A stretch of 64,000 nucleotides of DNA from Sphingopyxis sp. FD7 (lineage in GTDB: Bacteria > Pseudomonadota > Alphaproteobacteria > Sphingomonadales > Sphingomonadaceae): assembly GCF_003609835.1 (NCBI RefSeq), contig NZ_AP017898.1, forward strand, positions 1,798,001-1,862,000, given 5' to 3'. How positions within the stretch are numbered: position 1 is the first letter of the stretch; each line of letters begins with the position of its first letter. A model generated the notes under the pieces. It worked only from the letters and a program-made list of their open reading frames with translations, was not told the DNA's origin and ran no database searches. Positions 54,841 to 63,254 of the stretch are shown piece by piece. Position numbers and translations under genes: made by a program.

Positions 54841-54887
54841 TGGTGGGCGCGACAGGGATTGAACCTGTGACCCCACCCGTGTGAAGG
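54841..54887 (-). other. 3' half of a tRNA gene (Val CAC-like) = attachment site of the integrated element
   Basis: Read on the - strand: anticodon-loop sequence TTCACAC (anticodon CAC), then GGGTG, GGGTC, a complete T-arm ACAGG-TTCAATC-CCTGT, the acceptor 3' strand CGCGCCC, discriminator A and CCA at 54843-54841. The 5' half (acceptor 5' strand, D-arm, most of the anticodon stem) is missing; to the right the sequence changes to unrelated DNA. A 3' tRNA remnant with a correct CCA is the usual junction left after an integrase inserted an element in the 3' part of a tRNA gene. The intact tRNA should be at the other end of the element. Confidence 0.88.
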
Positions 54888-54937
54888 GAGCCAGCCAAAT
54901 CAGATAGTTAGCTGTTTTGGTTGCAGAAACAGCCTTC

Positions 54938-54970
54938 TGTACGAGGGTGGCTGTACGCGATTTGTACGAG
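54938..54970. repeat. Three TGTACGnG repeats near the attachment site
   Basis: TGTACGAG (54938), TGTACGCG (54952) and TGTACGAG (54963) lie within 33 bases, about 50-80 bases inside the element end. Short repeats at this place are often arm-type integrase or excisionase sites. No gene overlaps them; the stretch 54888-55178 otherwise shows only the promoter-like leader of the rep gene. Confidence 0.45.
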
Positions 54971-55178
54971 CGGGCACTTTGAGCCCTCTGAAAACGTGCA
55001 TGTTTGGTCGAAATAGGCGCGCGACGAAGCCAGTAGGCAGGCCGCCAGACCAGGAACGAAAAACCGCCGGAAGGGCTGGCACCCTTCACAGCGGTCATAT
55101 CAATAGCGTTGCGGCTATTTGCTTCATTTACAGGACCGGAGAATCGGGCGCAAGGGCAATCCTTGCGGGAGGTGCGTC

Positions 55179-56369
55179 ATGAGCATCTCTTTGGCACACA
55201 ACGGGCTTCCACCCGGCGTAACCCACTTCAGCCTTGCTGATCTGATCGAGAAGATCGCACCCGGGACTTGCCGGGAAGAATACCTGTCAGCGACCGCAGT
55301 GCGGGTTTTGAAGCACTACATCCTCGGCTGCCGATCGTCCGACTTTGAGCATGGCAAGATTTGCGGGGTGTGGGAGCAACCGCAGACCACGGCTCTGACG
55401 CTGCGCATCTCGACGAAGGTTTTGCACAACGCTGAAGCCGAGCTGGAGCGCGGCGGGTACATTGAGCGGACTCATGTTCCTCATGCCCGCCGCACCGGTC
55501 AGCGCCGTGATGGCGTCATCGTCAGCCTTGCGGGGATCAGCCTACGGCCGCTGATCGATGGCTATAGCCGATGGAAAGCCCGGCTTGAGGCCTTGGAGTT
55601 GCATGAGCGTGCGATTGCTTCGCTGCGGCACGAAGTGGTCATGCTCGGCCGCGAGATCCGAGCGACACAGGCAGCTGCGTTGATCGAGGAGGCAGAGCGC
55701 ATTCTGCCCCGCGGGCGCGTGTCCCGCATCAGTTCCATAGAGAAACTGGGAGCCTTGAAGGGCATGCTCGAGGCGCTGCTGGTGCAACTGGATCTTCCGT
55801 CCGGTGACACGAAATCTTCCCACCGGACGGAAGAAATCTTCGCACCCAATATACTTGTCAAAGACTCGTCCAGAAACCGTAAGCGCGCGACCGACGCGCA
55901 ATTCCGCGCTGATCAGTCGGACGAGGTCTCCCCAGCACTGGCTGCCAGCCTCGCGAGCGCAGACTATCGAAGCCTCCTGCCGTCCGACCGGGCACCGGGC
56001 TGGCCAGACATTGTCGAGGCTTCGTCAATCGCCTGCCGTTGGCACAATGTGTCGCAGCCAGCTTGGGCAGAGGCCTGCGAAAAGCTGGGGCGCGAGCGCG
56101 CAGCACTCTGCCTCCTCGTCATCGACCGCAACGCCCGGTTGCCAAGTGAGCACCGCTACCGAGCGCGGTCAGGCAGGAAATGCTTGAGCGGGCTGCTGCG
56201 GAACGCCTCCAGCCTTTTGCCCATGATCAAGGCTGCCAAGGGCTATCCAGAGGGGAGCTTGCCTGACCGTCAGTTCGAACCTGAGGTGTCAGCTCCCAGA
56301 ACTGGCCAGAGCTTTGCCGGTGCATGCCTATCGGCCTTGGCGAAGCTCTCCGGGGAGGTGCAGCCATGA
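55179..56369 (+). CDS. RepC-like plasmid replication initiator
   Basis: 396 residues from ATG 55179 with GGGAGG six bases upstream. The N-terminal winged-helix part resembles RepC of repABC plasmids: LADLIEKIAPGTCREEYLSATAVRVLKHYILGCRSSDFEHGKICGVWEQPQTTALTLRISTKVLHNAEAELERGGYIERT in conserved order, then the hallmark ...GISLRPLIDGYSRW. A coiled-coil-rich middle (residues about 140-210) and the C-terminal RP-C_C-like region (WPDIVEASSIACRWHNVSQPAWAEACEKLGRERAALCLLVIDRN) follow. Alphaproteobacterial ICEs often carry a lone RepC gene without repAB, perhaps for replication of the excised circle. It overlaps the next gene (ATGA). Confidence 0.85.
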   Translation: MSISLAHNGLPPGVTHFSLADLIEKIAPGTCREEYLSATAVRVLKHYILGCRSSDFEHGKICGVWEQPQTTALTLRISTKVLHNAEAELERGGYIERTHVPHARRTGQRRDGVIVSLAGISLRPLIDGYSRWKARLEALELHERAIASLRHEVVMLGREIRATQAAALIEEAERILPRGRVSRISSIEKLGALKGMLEALLVQLDLPSGDTKSSHRTEEIFAPNILVKDSSRNRKRATDAQFRADQSDEVSPALAASLASADYRSLLPSDRAPGWPDIVEASSIACRWHNVSQPAWAEACEKLGRERAALCLLVIDRNARLPSEHRYRARSGRKCLSGLLRNASSLLPMIKAAKGYPEGSLPDRQFEPEVSAPRTGQSFAGACLSALAKLSGEVQP

Positions 56370-57001
56370 CACAAGTGCAAACCACACGCCTGTGGGAGGA
56401 GCTGGAGGCGGGCAATACCTGGTGGCCGTCCTACAAGCCCGGGCGGGACCCCGTCTTAAGCTGGCGCCATGCCGCCGCGATCCTGATGCGCGACATTGAC
56501 CCGCAGCCGATCTTCGCTGCCCTGCCAGCAGTATTCGGGGAGATTTATGATCTCACTGCCGACGAGGTTTGCGATCAACTTCCAGTTCCTGACGGCCAGG
56601 TCCTTTGGCCTGTGTGGCTGGAAAGCTGGGTCAGCCATTTCGACCATTGGCACGATCCGGTCAGGCAACTGGTCGAGCAGCATTGTGTCACCCCAGATGC
56701 CCGGGTCATGGCTGGCATGCTGACGAGGCTGGATGGGGCCGCCTTCTGTGACTTCGTCCTTCACGCCTATGAGAGGGCGATCATTCTGCGGTCACTCGGT
56801 GGGGCGCCCATCGGCGATGACCCGCTGCCAATAGTCCAGACGATCGCGAATGCGGCACCGTTCGAGCGGCTCAGCTACGGTTTTTTCCAGCGGTTCTGCG
56901 CTGAACTGAACCGGGAGGCGGAGCCTCCAGCGACCCCGATGTCGGGCCTGGATTTCGACCGGGCCGGAAACCCCAACATATTCGGCGGAGACCTCACATG
57001 A
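56366..57001 (+). CDS. Protein of unknown function in the element's rep operon
   Basis: 211 residues from ATG 56366, overlapping the rep stop (ATGA). Rich in Trp and aromatic residues (RLWEELEAGNTWWPSYKPGRDP, WPVWLESWVSHFDHWHDPVRQLVEQH). No signal, membrane segment or motif I recognise. Predicted mostly helical, with a Pro/Gly-rich tail ending FDRAGNPNIFGGDLT. Overlap with the RepC-like gene suggests a role in replication or its control. It ends just before the oriT-like gap. Confidence 0.6.
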   Translation: MTQVQTTRLWEELEAGNTWWPSYKPGRDPVLSWRHAAAILMRDIDPQPIFAALPAVFGEIYDLTADEVCDQLPVPDGQVLWPVWLESWVSHFDHWHDPVRQLVEQHCVTPDARVMAGMLTRLDGAAFCDFVLHAYERAIILRSLGGAPIGDDPLPIVQTIANAAPFERLSYGFFQRFCAELNREAEPPATPMSGLDFDRAGNPNIFGGDLT

Positions 57002-57332
57002 ACCCTGTGCACAACGCGATATTCACGTTCCGGCTGTTCGGCCGGCGGCACCCGGCAGGAAATGCCAAGCCACATCAGGACTCCTCACAATCAGACCGTC
57101 AGTATCGAAGCAGCGCATATAGGAGTGCACACTCCACGCTGATTGATTTTTGTCGGTCCCTATCGGCAAACCCGGAGAAATCAGCCATTCTAGGCTCTAG
57201 GCGCAGTTCTACGGGCGCCCAAAAAGCACTCCAGAGCTGTGGCGCACAGCAGCGCTGCCTTCTAGAACGATCCTATATCAATCACTTAGCTTCTAGGCCC
57301 GTCGATCTCCTTGCTATCCGGGGGAGGGTCTG
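57002..57332. other. Gene-poor, palindrome-rich gap: candidate oriT
   Basis: 331 bases between the rep operon and the RHH-relaxase pair. It contains GGAGTG-CA-CACTCC (57122-57135), CTGTG-GCG-CACAG (57237-57249), GCAGCGCTGC (57249-57258) and TTCTAG three times (57188, 57260, 57291, two as TTCTAGG). It is visibly richer in A and T than its surroundings. In MobF systems such as R388 the oriT lies directly before the RHH accessory gene and the relaxase gene, which is the order here. A 111-codon open frame (56998-57333) spans it but lacks protein-like composition. Confidence 0.5.
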
Positions 57333-58106
57333 ATGGCACAAGTCAATGTTGCCGTAGAGGACCGTGTCCTTGCCGCCCTCGATAGGGTGGCGCAAACAAA
57401 ATCGCTGAGCCGGCCCGAGCTTTTGCGCAAGGCGATCCAGGAGCTGATCGAGGCACACGACGCCGGTCGGCCGACCTTCCAGACCGAGGCCGCGCCTAAG
57501 CTCGATGCGACTGTCAGCGGGCTCGTGCACCAGTTGCGGGAACTGGTGATGGAGCTCGACCGAGCGCAGGCGGACAATGCCCGGATGCTCGGCAAGCTGA
57601 CCGAGAAATGGAACGGCGGCGAGGAAGCCAACAGGCTCGCCCTGCAGAAGCTGATTGTCGAGCTTCGCGAACTGGATGAAGCCGGCCTCTCGCCGTTCAT
57701 GACGCAGACTGGTGAGCTGATGTCTGCCTTCGAGGCGCTGGAGCCCAAGCTGCTAGGACTGCTCGGGCCGCACCTGACGAAGATCTCCGCGCAGCTGGAT
57801 CGATCGATAAAACTGGCCAGCGAACCGCGGCAGATGAGATCCATCTACCTCGGCGACAACCGCTTTCTGTCGCTCAAGTTTCTGTCGGCATGCGGTGGCT
57901 TGGCGCTCTTTATCGGCGCGCTCATTGCAACAATCCTGCCTACCCAGTTCGATGGCTGGTCGGTCTGGCAGTCTGGCAAGCTGATCGACCACCCTGCGAA
58001 AATGTGTCGGCTCATCACCCGAAAATACGGTGTCACCGATTGCCGAGTGCCTGAGCAGGAACGGGACCTTGGCCTGCGCGTCATTGCCCATGAGGATCGG
58101 CGATGA
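57333..58106 (+). CDS. RHH-domain membrane-linked mobilization accessory protein
   Basis: 257 residues. The N-terminus is a ribbon-helix-helix unit (QVNVAVEDRVLAALDRVAQTKSLSRPELLRKAIQELIEAH), as in TrwA/MobC-type accessory proteins. A long coiled-coil-like middle follows, and one transmembrane helix is at about 190-210 (ACGGLALFIGALIATILP). The C-terminal 45 residues are basic and contain two cysteines. Position right before the relaxase gene (ATGA overlap) and right after the oriT-like gap argues for binding oriT and tethering the relaxosome to the membrane. The combination of RHH and a TM helix is unusual for TrwA-like proteins. Confidence 0.75.
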   Translation: MAQVNVAVEDRVLAALDRVAQTKSLSRPELLRKAIQELIEAHDAGRPTFQTEAAPKLDATVSGLVHQLRELVMELDRAQADNARMLGKLTEKWNGGEEANRLALQKLIVELRELDEAGLSPFMTQTGELMSAFEALEPKLLGLLGPHLTKISAQLDRSIKLASEPRQMRSIYLGDNRFLSLKFLSACGGLALFIGALIATILPTQFDGWSVWQSGKLIDHPAKMCRLITRKYGVTDCRVPEQERDLGLRVIAHEDRR

Positions 58107-61100
58107 TTACGCTCGCCTCGGTCGGATCGGCCTCATCGGCGGCGGAGTATTACTCGGCCGACAATTACTACACCGCCGATCAGACGCAGGATGCCAGCGC
58201 GTGGTTCGGCAAGGGTGCGGAAGCGTTGGAGCTGACAGGCAACGTCGAGGAAGCGGCCTTCGCCGCCGTGCTCGAAGGCAAGCTGCCCGATGGATCGGTG
58301 ATCGCGGGGAAGGACGGCATTCACCGCCCCGGCGTTGATCTCACCTTCTCGGCATCGAAGTCCGTGTCGCTGGTCGCGATGCTGGGCGGCGACAAGCGTC
58401 TGGTCGAGGCGTTGAAGGACTCCGTGACCGCAACACTGCGCTGGGCAGAAAAGAACGTTATCGAAGCCCGGGTCTGGGATGCGGCGCAAGGGCGGCAGGT
58501 GCCAGAGCGTACCGGCAACCTTGTCGCCGCGACCTTCCTGCATGACGTGAACCGGAATGGCGAGCCGCAGTTACACATCCACGCCGTCATCGCCAACGCG
58601 ACCAAAGCCTCGGATGGCAAATGGCATGCGGTGCGCAACGACGAACTCTATCGCGCGCAGCATGTCCTGTCGGCGGTCCACAATGCTGAACTGCGCAGCC
58701 GTGTCGAAGCCTTGGGCTACGAGACCGTGCCTGCCCGCAACGCCATCGATGGTGCTTTCGAGATCAAGGGTGTAACGCGGGAGGCAGTTGAGGCGTTCTC
58801 GTCGCGCCGCGCGGAAATCCTCGCCGAACTGGCCAAGGAGGATCGCGGTAGCGCCCGAGAACGCGAACTGGCGGCGCTTTCAACCCGGCGTGGGAAGGAG
58901 CTGGAGCCTGATGCAGCGCGGCAGGTCGCGGCATGGAAAGAGACCGCCCGCGCCATCGGCTTCGATCCGGCCCGGCTGATCCAAAACGCCATGGCACGAG
59001 CGGCGGGCGAACAGACCGTCTGGTCGCGCGTCGTTGACGGCATTCGCGGCATCGGTGAGCGCGGCATAGCGATTGCCAGTGCCATGGGGCTGACCCCACG
59101 CGATCGTGATCCGCTGGTGCCCGAACGCCTCGGCCGACTTGAACCCAAGGCCTTTGCCGCAGCGCAAGCGGTGGCGTCGGCTGCGCGGGAACTTGGCGAA
59201 CGCGAAGCCGCCTTTTCCCGCAATGATCTGATCCGCACCGCGCTCGAACGGCAGGGCCCGATCACCGTCGACATGATCGAAGCGCGGATCGATCTGTTGC
59301 AGGAACGGGGGTTGCTGGTCGGCAGCGGCCCGGCGGATCGCGACCGCATGCTGACCACCGAGCAGGCGTTGGCCATGGAGACCAAGGTCATCGCTCTGGC
59401 GCAGGCGGGCAAGGACTGCGTTCAGCCCATCGCGGACAAGGACGGCGTTGTCGCGCGGCTGCAGGAGCAGGCGCGGGCTATAGGCCTTCGCCGCCTCAAT
59501 GCCGGACAAGAGCAGGCTGGCGTCGCGATCCTCACATCGAAGGACCGCGTGCATCTGGTTCAGGGCGGCGCGGGTGTGGGGAAGTCGGCGGCCTTGGCTC
59601 CGGTCGCAGCCATTGCGCGTGAGGAGGGGCGGCAGGTGGTGGCGCTGTCCCACGTGGGTCGGATCGCGCGGGAGTTTGGGGAGAAGACGGCCAGTCCGGC
59701 ATCGACCGTCGATGCTTTTCTGGCGCGGTATGCGCGGGTGCTGGATGGCAGTGCGAGCGCGGAAAAGGTGGCAGCGGCGCGGGCAGAGCTCTCCGGTGCG
59801 CTGGTGATGGTGGATGAGGCGAGCCAGATCGGCACGGACCGGCTCGCGCGTCTGATCACCCTCGCCAACCGGATGGACGTGGGCAAGCTGGTGCTCGCCG
59901 GTGACATCAAGCAGCTTCCGGCAATCGAGGCGGGCAAACCGTTTGCACAGCTCCAGCAGCAAGATCTCAGGCAAAGCCAGATCACCGAGAACCTGCGCGC
60001 GCAGACCCCGCAGATGCAGGCCATCAATCACGCGCTCGAACAGGGTGATGTCGCGCAGGCCTTTGCCGCGCTCAAGCCCGCCACTATCGAAGTTGCGCCG
60101 GGCAAGATCGCTGGCATCGCCGCCGACATGTGGGCCGACCTGCCCAAGGAACAGCGCGACAATACGATCCTGCTCGCCGCCGGGCGCGCGATGCGCAGTG
60201 CAGGCAATGCGGCCGCGCAGGCCTCACTGATCGATCGCGGCCAGATCGGTGTGCAGGGAACCAAGCTCGAGGTGCTCGACCGCGTTACGGTCACCCGTGA
60301 GGGCGCGCGGCAATTGAAGGGCTATCAGGACGGGCGCGTTGTCACCTTCGAGACCAACATCACCCGACAGGGTTTTGCCCCTGGCGAGCGGGGAACGGTC
60401 ATTGGCGTCAAGGACGGTACGGTCGAGCTGGCCATGCCAAACGGCGAAATCCGCCGCTTCGATCCGGACCGACTGCCCCGCAATCTCAAGCACGACGCCG
60501 TTACCATCTTCGAGCGAAAGGAAATCGCCCTGCACCAGGGCGACCGCATCCGCTGGACCGCCAAGGATGGCGCGCGCGGGCTGCTCAATGGCGACATCGC
60601 CCACGTCGCGCGGATCGATGGCGACACCATCACGGTCAGGGCTGGCGACAGCAAGCTGCATAATCTGCAGCGCGGTGATCCGATGCTCGAACGGCTCGAC
60701 CTTGCCTACGCTATCAATGTCCATGTCGCGCAGGGGATGACCGCGCAGAACGGCATCATCATGATGTCCGAGCGCGAGCGGATGCTCAACACCTCGGCCT
60801 CATTCCTGGTCGCAGTCACCCGGATCGCGGAGAACACGACGCTCGTGACCGACAACTCCGACCGGGTCGAACGCCAAGTCGATACGCGCTCCGGCGCAAA
60901 GACCAGCGCGCTCGAGACCGCCCGCGGGGATACGAACGGGGACCGTCCAAATCAGCAAGAGGTCGCGGCCATGTCCGAGGACCTGAAGAAACTCGCTGAA
61001 AAGCTCGGCCCAGAGTTCGCGCTGGCAGTGCTCACCAACAAGGAGCGCGACATCACGCTCGAAAAGTCCCTCGACCGCAGCGAACCCAGACGGGGCTCCG

Positions 61101-61147
61101 GTGACCGAGAGATGGAGCGAGAGCGCGACCTCGAGCGAGGGCGCTGA
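58103..61147 (+). CDS. MobF-family conjugative relaxase/helicase (TrwC/TraA-like)
   Basis: 1014 residues. The relaxase domain (about 1-290) opens with tyrosine pairs AAEYYSADNYYTADQ that provide the nicking nucleophiles. It then has the RPGVDLTFSASKSVSLVAMLGG block and the metal site PQLHIHAVIAN (His158, His160). The helicase domain has Walker A QGGAGVGKSAAL (Lys494), the DEAS box MVDEASQIGT, LAGDIKQLPAIEAG and the final RecD-like YAINVHVAQGMTAQNGIIMM. It nicks oriT, stays bound to the 5' end and unwinds the strand for transfer. The long C-terminal extension of F TraI is absent, as in TrwC. It overlaps the RHH gene (ATGA). No coupling protein gene lies between them. Confidence 0.93.
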   Translation: MITLASVGSASSAAEYYSADNYYTADQTQDASAWFGKGAEALELTGNVEEAAFAAVLEGKLPDGSVIAGKDGIHRPGVDLTFSASKSVSLVAMLGGDKRLVEALKDSVTATLRWAEKNVIEARVWDAAQGRQVPERTGNLVAATFLHDVNRNGEPQLHIHAVIANATKASDGKWHAVRNDELYRAQHVLSAVHNAELRSRVEALGYETVPARNAIDGAFEIKGVTREAVEAFSSRRAEILAELAKEDRGSARERELAALSTRRGKELEPDAARQVAAWKETARAIGFDPARLIQNAMARAAGEQTVWSRVVDGIRGIGERGIAIASAMGLTPRDRDPLVPERLGRLEPKAFAAAQAVASAARELGEREAAFSRNDLIRTALERQGPITVDMIEARIDLLQERGLLVGSGPADRDRMLTTEQALAMETKVIALAQAGKDCVQPIADKDGVVARLQEQARAIGLRRLNAGQEQAGVAILTSKDRVHLVQGGAGVGKSAALAPVAAIAREEGRQVVALSHVGRIAREFGEKTASPASTVDAFLARYARVLDGSASAEKVAAARAELSGALVMVDEASQIGTDRLARLITLANRMDVGKLVLAGDIKQLPAIEAGKPFAQLQQQDLRQSQITENLRAQTPQMQAINHALEQGDVAQAFAALKPATIEVAPGKIAGIAADMWADLPKEQRDNTILLAAGRAMRSAGNAAAQASLIDRGQIGVQGTKLEVLDRVTVTREGARQLKGYQDGRVVTFETNITRQGFAPGERGTVIGVKDGTVELAMPNGEIRRFDPDRLPRNLKHDAVTIFERKEIALHQGDRIRWTAKDGARGLLNGDIAHVARIDGDTITVRAGDSKLHNLQRGDPMLERLDLAYAINVHVAQGMTAQNGIIMMSERERMLNTSASFLVAVTRIAENTTLVTDNSDRVERQVDTRSGAKTSALETARGDTNGDRPNQQEVAAMSEDLKKLAEKLGPEFALAVLTNKERDITLEKSLDRSEPRRGSGDREMERERDLERGR

Positions 61148-61221
61148 TCATGTCGACGCCTGCACATCACCACAATCGCACAGCCTCACATGCCCACATG
61201 TGAACATGAGGACGCATCCAC
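61148..61221. repeat. CACATG-rich leader before parA (candidate partition site, left copy)
   Basis: CACATG or CACATC occurs several times in 74 bases (TGCACATC, TCACATG, CCACATGTGAACATGAGG, CCACATG). The 13-mer TGTGAACATGAGG (61199-61211) recurs at 62243-62255 after the parA-RHH pair. Related words (CACATGTGGACATATG) occur in the 3' end of parA. This pattern fits centromere-like sites or operators for the RHH protein. Confidence 0.5.
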
Positions 61222-61911
61222 ATGACCACGCCTTCACATCCCCACACCCGAACCGTCGCCATCATCAGTCAGAAGGGTGGCGCTGGAAAAACCACCCTCG
61301 CCATCCATCTCGCCGCCGCTGCCACGCTTGCGGGACGGGTCAGCTTGCTGATCGATACCGACCCGCAGGCCAGCGCCTCGCAATGGGCCGAGTGGCGACA
61401 GGGTGCGCCTCCCGAGGTGATCGACAGCGCCCCGCCGCGCATCCCTGCGAAAATCGCGGCAGCCGCCGCGCAGGGGGCTGAGCTGATTGTCATCGATACC
61501 CCGCCACACGCCGATCTTGCCGCCAGCAAGGCAGCCGAATGTGCTGATCTGGTGCTGATCCCCTGCCGCCCCAGCGCGTTCGACCTCGCGGCAATGCGCA
61601 CGACGATCCGACTGGTCGAGCTACTGTCCCGCCCTGCCTTTGTTGTATTCACTGCCGGACCGCCCCACGCCCCGCACATCTATGCCGATGCCCGCGAGCT
61701 GGTGGCAGGGTTCGGCGGTCAGACGTGTCCCATCGTCCTGCCGGACCGCGCCGCCTATCGTCATGCAGTTTCTGGCGGGCAGACCGTGTTCGAGCTCGAT
61801 CCTAGCGGAAAGGCGGGCAGCGAAATCGAACAGCTTCACATGTGGACATATGAACAACTCCACATGTCCACGCGCCCACAGACCCCGGCACAGCATAGGA
61901 AGACCGCATGA
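61222..61911 (+). CDS. parA: ParA-family partition ATPase
   Basis: 229 residues. The deviant Walker A is SQKGGAGKTTLAIHLAAAA with two lysines; Walker A' DTDPQASASQW and Walker B LIVIDTPPHADL complete the MinD/ParA ATPase core. It is a short, type Ib-like ParA without an N-terminal HTH. The tail, encoded over CACATG repeats, reads IEQLHMWTYEQLHMSTRPQ. It would segregate or stabilise the excised, replicating element. The stop overlaps the start of the RHH gene (ATGA). Confidence 0.93.
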   Translation: MTTPSHPHTRTVAIISQKGGAGKTTLAIHLAAAATLAGRVSLLIDTDPQASASQWAEWRQGAPPEVIDSAPPRIPAKIAAAAAQGAELIVIDTPPHADLAASKAAECADLVLIPCRPSAFDLAAMRTTIRLVELLSRPAFVVFTAGPPHAPHIYADARELVAGFGGQTCPIVLPDRAAYRHAVSGGQTVFELDPSGKAGSEIEQLHMWTYEQLHMSTRPQTPAQHRKTA

Positions 61912-62168
61912 ACCGCTTTGCCAATCTTGCCGATCGCAAGCCCAAGGATGAGGCGACGGCCCAGATCGAGCCGGCATCGCCCGCCGTCCAGATCCCGACA
62001 CCGCCAAGCCGCATCGGTCGCAAGGCGATCTCCGGTTACTTCTCGCCCGAGTTATCGCTCGCCCTGCACACCTGCGCCCGACGCCATGGCCTCAGCCTTC
62101 AGGACCTGATGGCCGAAGCCTTCGACGACGTCCTGCGCAAGTACGGCGAGAGCCCGATCGGGCGGTAG
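61908..62168 (+). CDS. Small RHH-type partner of ParA (ParB-like centromere-binding protein)
   Basis: 86 residues starting in an ATGA overlap with parA. The N-terminal half is disordered, Pro/Ala-rich (NRFANLADRKPKDEATAQIEPASPAVQ); the C-terminal half is a ribbon-helix-helix unit (RKAISGYFSPELSLALHTCARRHGLSLQDLMAEAFDDVLRKYG). This is the layout of partners of type Ib ParA proteins. It should bind the repeats flanking the pair (61148-61221 and 62196-62260). Confidence 0.8.
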   Translation: MNRFANLADRKPKDEATAQIEPASPAVQIPTPPSRIGRKAISGYFSPELSLALHTCARRHGLSLQDLMAEAFDDVLRKYGESPIGR

Positions 62169-62195
62169 TCGATCCCAAAGCCGGGAGGGGAGAAA

Positions 62196-62260
62196 GGGGG
62201 GATGTGGCGATGTGAGCGTGTGCAGTTGTGCGCATGTGGACGTGTGAACATGAGGGCAGT
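62196..62260. repeat. ATGTG-rich repeats after the par genes (candidate partition site, right copy)
   Basis: GATGTGGCGATGTGAGCGTGTGCAG-like words continue into GCGCATGTGGACGTGTGAACATGAGG in two blocks. The 13-mer TGTGAACATGAGG at 62243-62255 matches 61199-61211 exactly. The rest of 62169-62307 has no gene. Confidence 0.45.
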
Positions 62261-62307
62261 GCCACCGCACTCGAGCCGCCGAAGACCTTCAACAACAGGA
62301 GAAACCG

Positions 62308-62556
62308 ATGCGATTGTTTCAATGGCTGACCGATCTGTTCGCAGGATCAAGCGACCCGCCGCGGCCCTCCTTCGACGAGGGCGTTTCCATCAACCCTGCG
62401 ACCGGGCTCCCCATGACCGGGCCGGGCCTCGGCGGCGTCGATGTCGGCGGCAATCCCTTCGGCCAGAATCTGGATCGCTGGGACGACCAACATGCCCATC
62501 ACAGCCATGATCATCATGCGCCTGGGTCGACCGGCAGCGGGTTCGATCCTTGGTAG
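62308..62556 (+). CDS. Small His-rich protein of unknown function
   Basis: 82 residues from ATG 62308 with AGGAG upstream. It starts MRLFQWLTDLFAGSSDPPRPSFDEG, a short amphipathic helix, then a Gly/Pro-rich loop (NPATGLPMTGPGLGGVDVGGNPFG), and ends with a histidine cluster HAHHSHDHHAPGSTG before FDPW. The cluster could bind Ni, Zn or Co. Good ribosome-binding site and codon use support a real gene; function unknown. Confidence 0.65.
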   Translation: MRLFQWLTDLFAGSSDPPRPSFDEGVSINPATGLPMTGPGLGGVDVGGNPFGQNLDRWDDQHAHHSHDHHAPGSTGSGFDPW

Positions 62557-62705
62557 ATGCTTTAGCGCTGATTTGTTGGTTCGAGGCGGACGAAGCCTCA
62601 GCCATCGGTGTCAAACTTGAATTCTAGCGGACGTATCAGTCCTCACTTTCCGATGACCTGGGACCGCCGGCACTTGTCCGAGTTCATGTTTTTGAAAGGC
62701 CCATT

Positions 62706-63254
62706 ATGACCACAAACCAGCACACCGCGTCCGGCCTGCCCTTCATCGCGCGTCCGGCGACTACCGTGATTGAGCGGGTCGCGTTTTCCGTTATCCGCCA
62801 TTGGCGCTGGACCGGAATTGTCGTGTCCAGCATGCTCACTGCCGGCTTGATGGTGTTGTCGATCACGCTGGCAGCAGGGCTTCATGCAGAAGAGCCAATC
62901 CGCTCCGGTACCATCGGTTCCCTGTTCGCGATCCCGCTTGTCGCGGCGCCTGTCTGGCACGTGTCTCGCGTCGAACTGCGCGCCGCCCCCGCATGGATGA
63001 TCCGCGCGGCACTGGCCACCGCCACCGACAACGAGCGTGCCTTCCTATTCGAGCGCCTCCTGCAGCTCGCCACGTCAGAATGGCGTCACGACCCGATAAC
63101 AAGCGGGGCGTTGTTCGATCTATTCAAGGAAGCGAGATCTGGGATTGGCGATCGCGTGAAGGGCGAGCGTGAGCGGCTGATTGCTGACCGGGAAAAGCAA
63201 GTCGACCTGCTGCGGAACTTGGTGAGCATCGCTAGCGCTGACTTCCCAGGATGA
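62706..63254 (+). CDS. Putative inner-membrane protein of unknown function
   Basis: 182 residues, preceded by AAAGG. Two hydrophobic segments at about 36-60 (TGIVVSSMLTAGLMVLSITLAAGL) and 70-90 (TIGSLFAIPLVAAPVWHV), then a soluble helical C-terminal part (about 95-182) rich in Arg and Glu (IGDRVKGERERLIADREKQVDLLRNLV). No family recognised. It stands alone between the par genes and the AbiEii-like gene; 62557-62705 and 63255-63474 show nothing else. Confidence 0.6.
   Translation: MTTNQHTASGLPFIARPATTVIERVAFSVIRHWRWTGIVVSSMLTAGLMVLSITLAAGLHAEEPIRSGTIGSLFAIPLVAAPVWHVSRVELRAAPAWMIRAALATATDNERAFLFERLLQLATSEWRHDPITSGALFDLFKEARSGIGDRVKGERERLIADREKQVDLLRNLVSIASADFPG

Noticed and set aside
54841-54960. 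An intact tRNA gene at the element boundary
   Set aside because: The sequence to the right has no D-arm or 5' acceptor strand complementary to CGCGCCC; only the 3' half is present.
56998-57333. 111-codon open frame between the rep operon and the RHH gene
   Set aside because: It starts in an ATGA overlap, but composition is Ser/Arg-rich without structure, and the stretch is full of inverted repeats typical of a non-coding oriT region.
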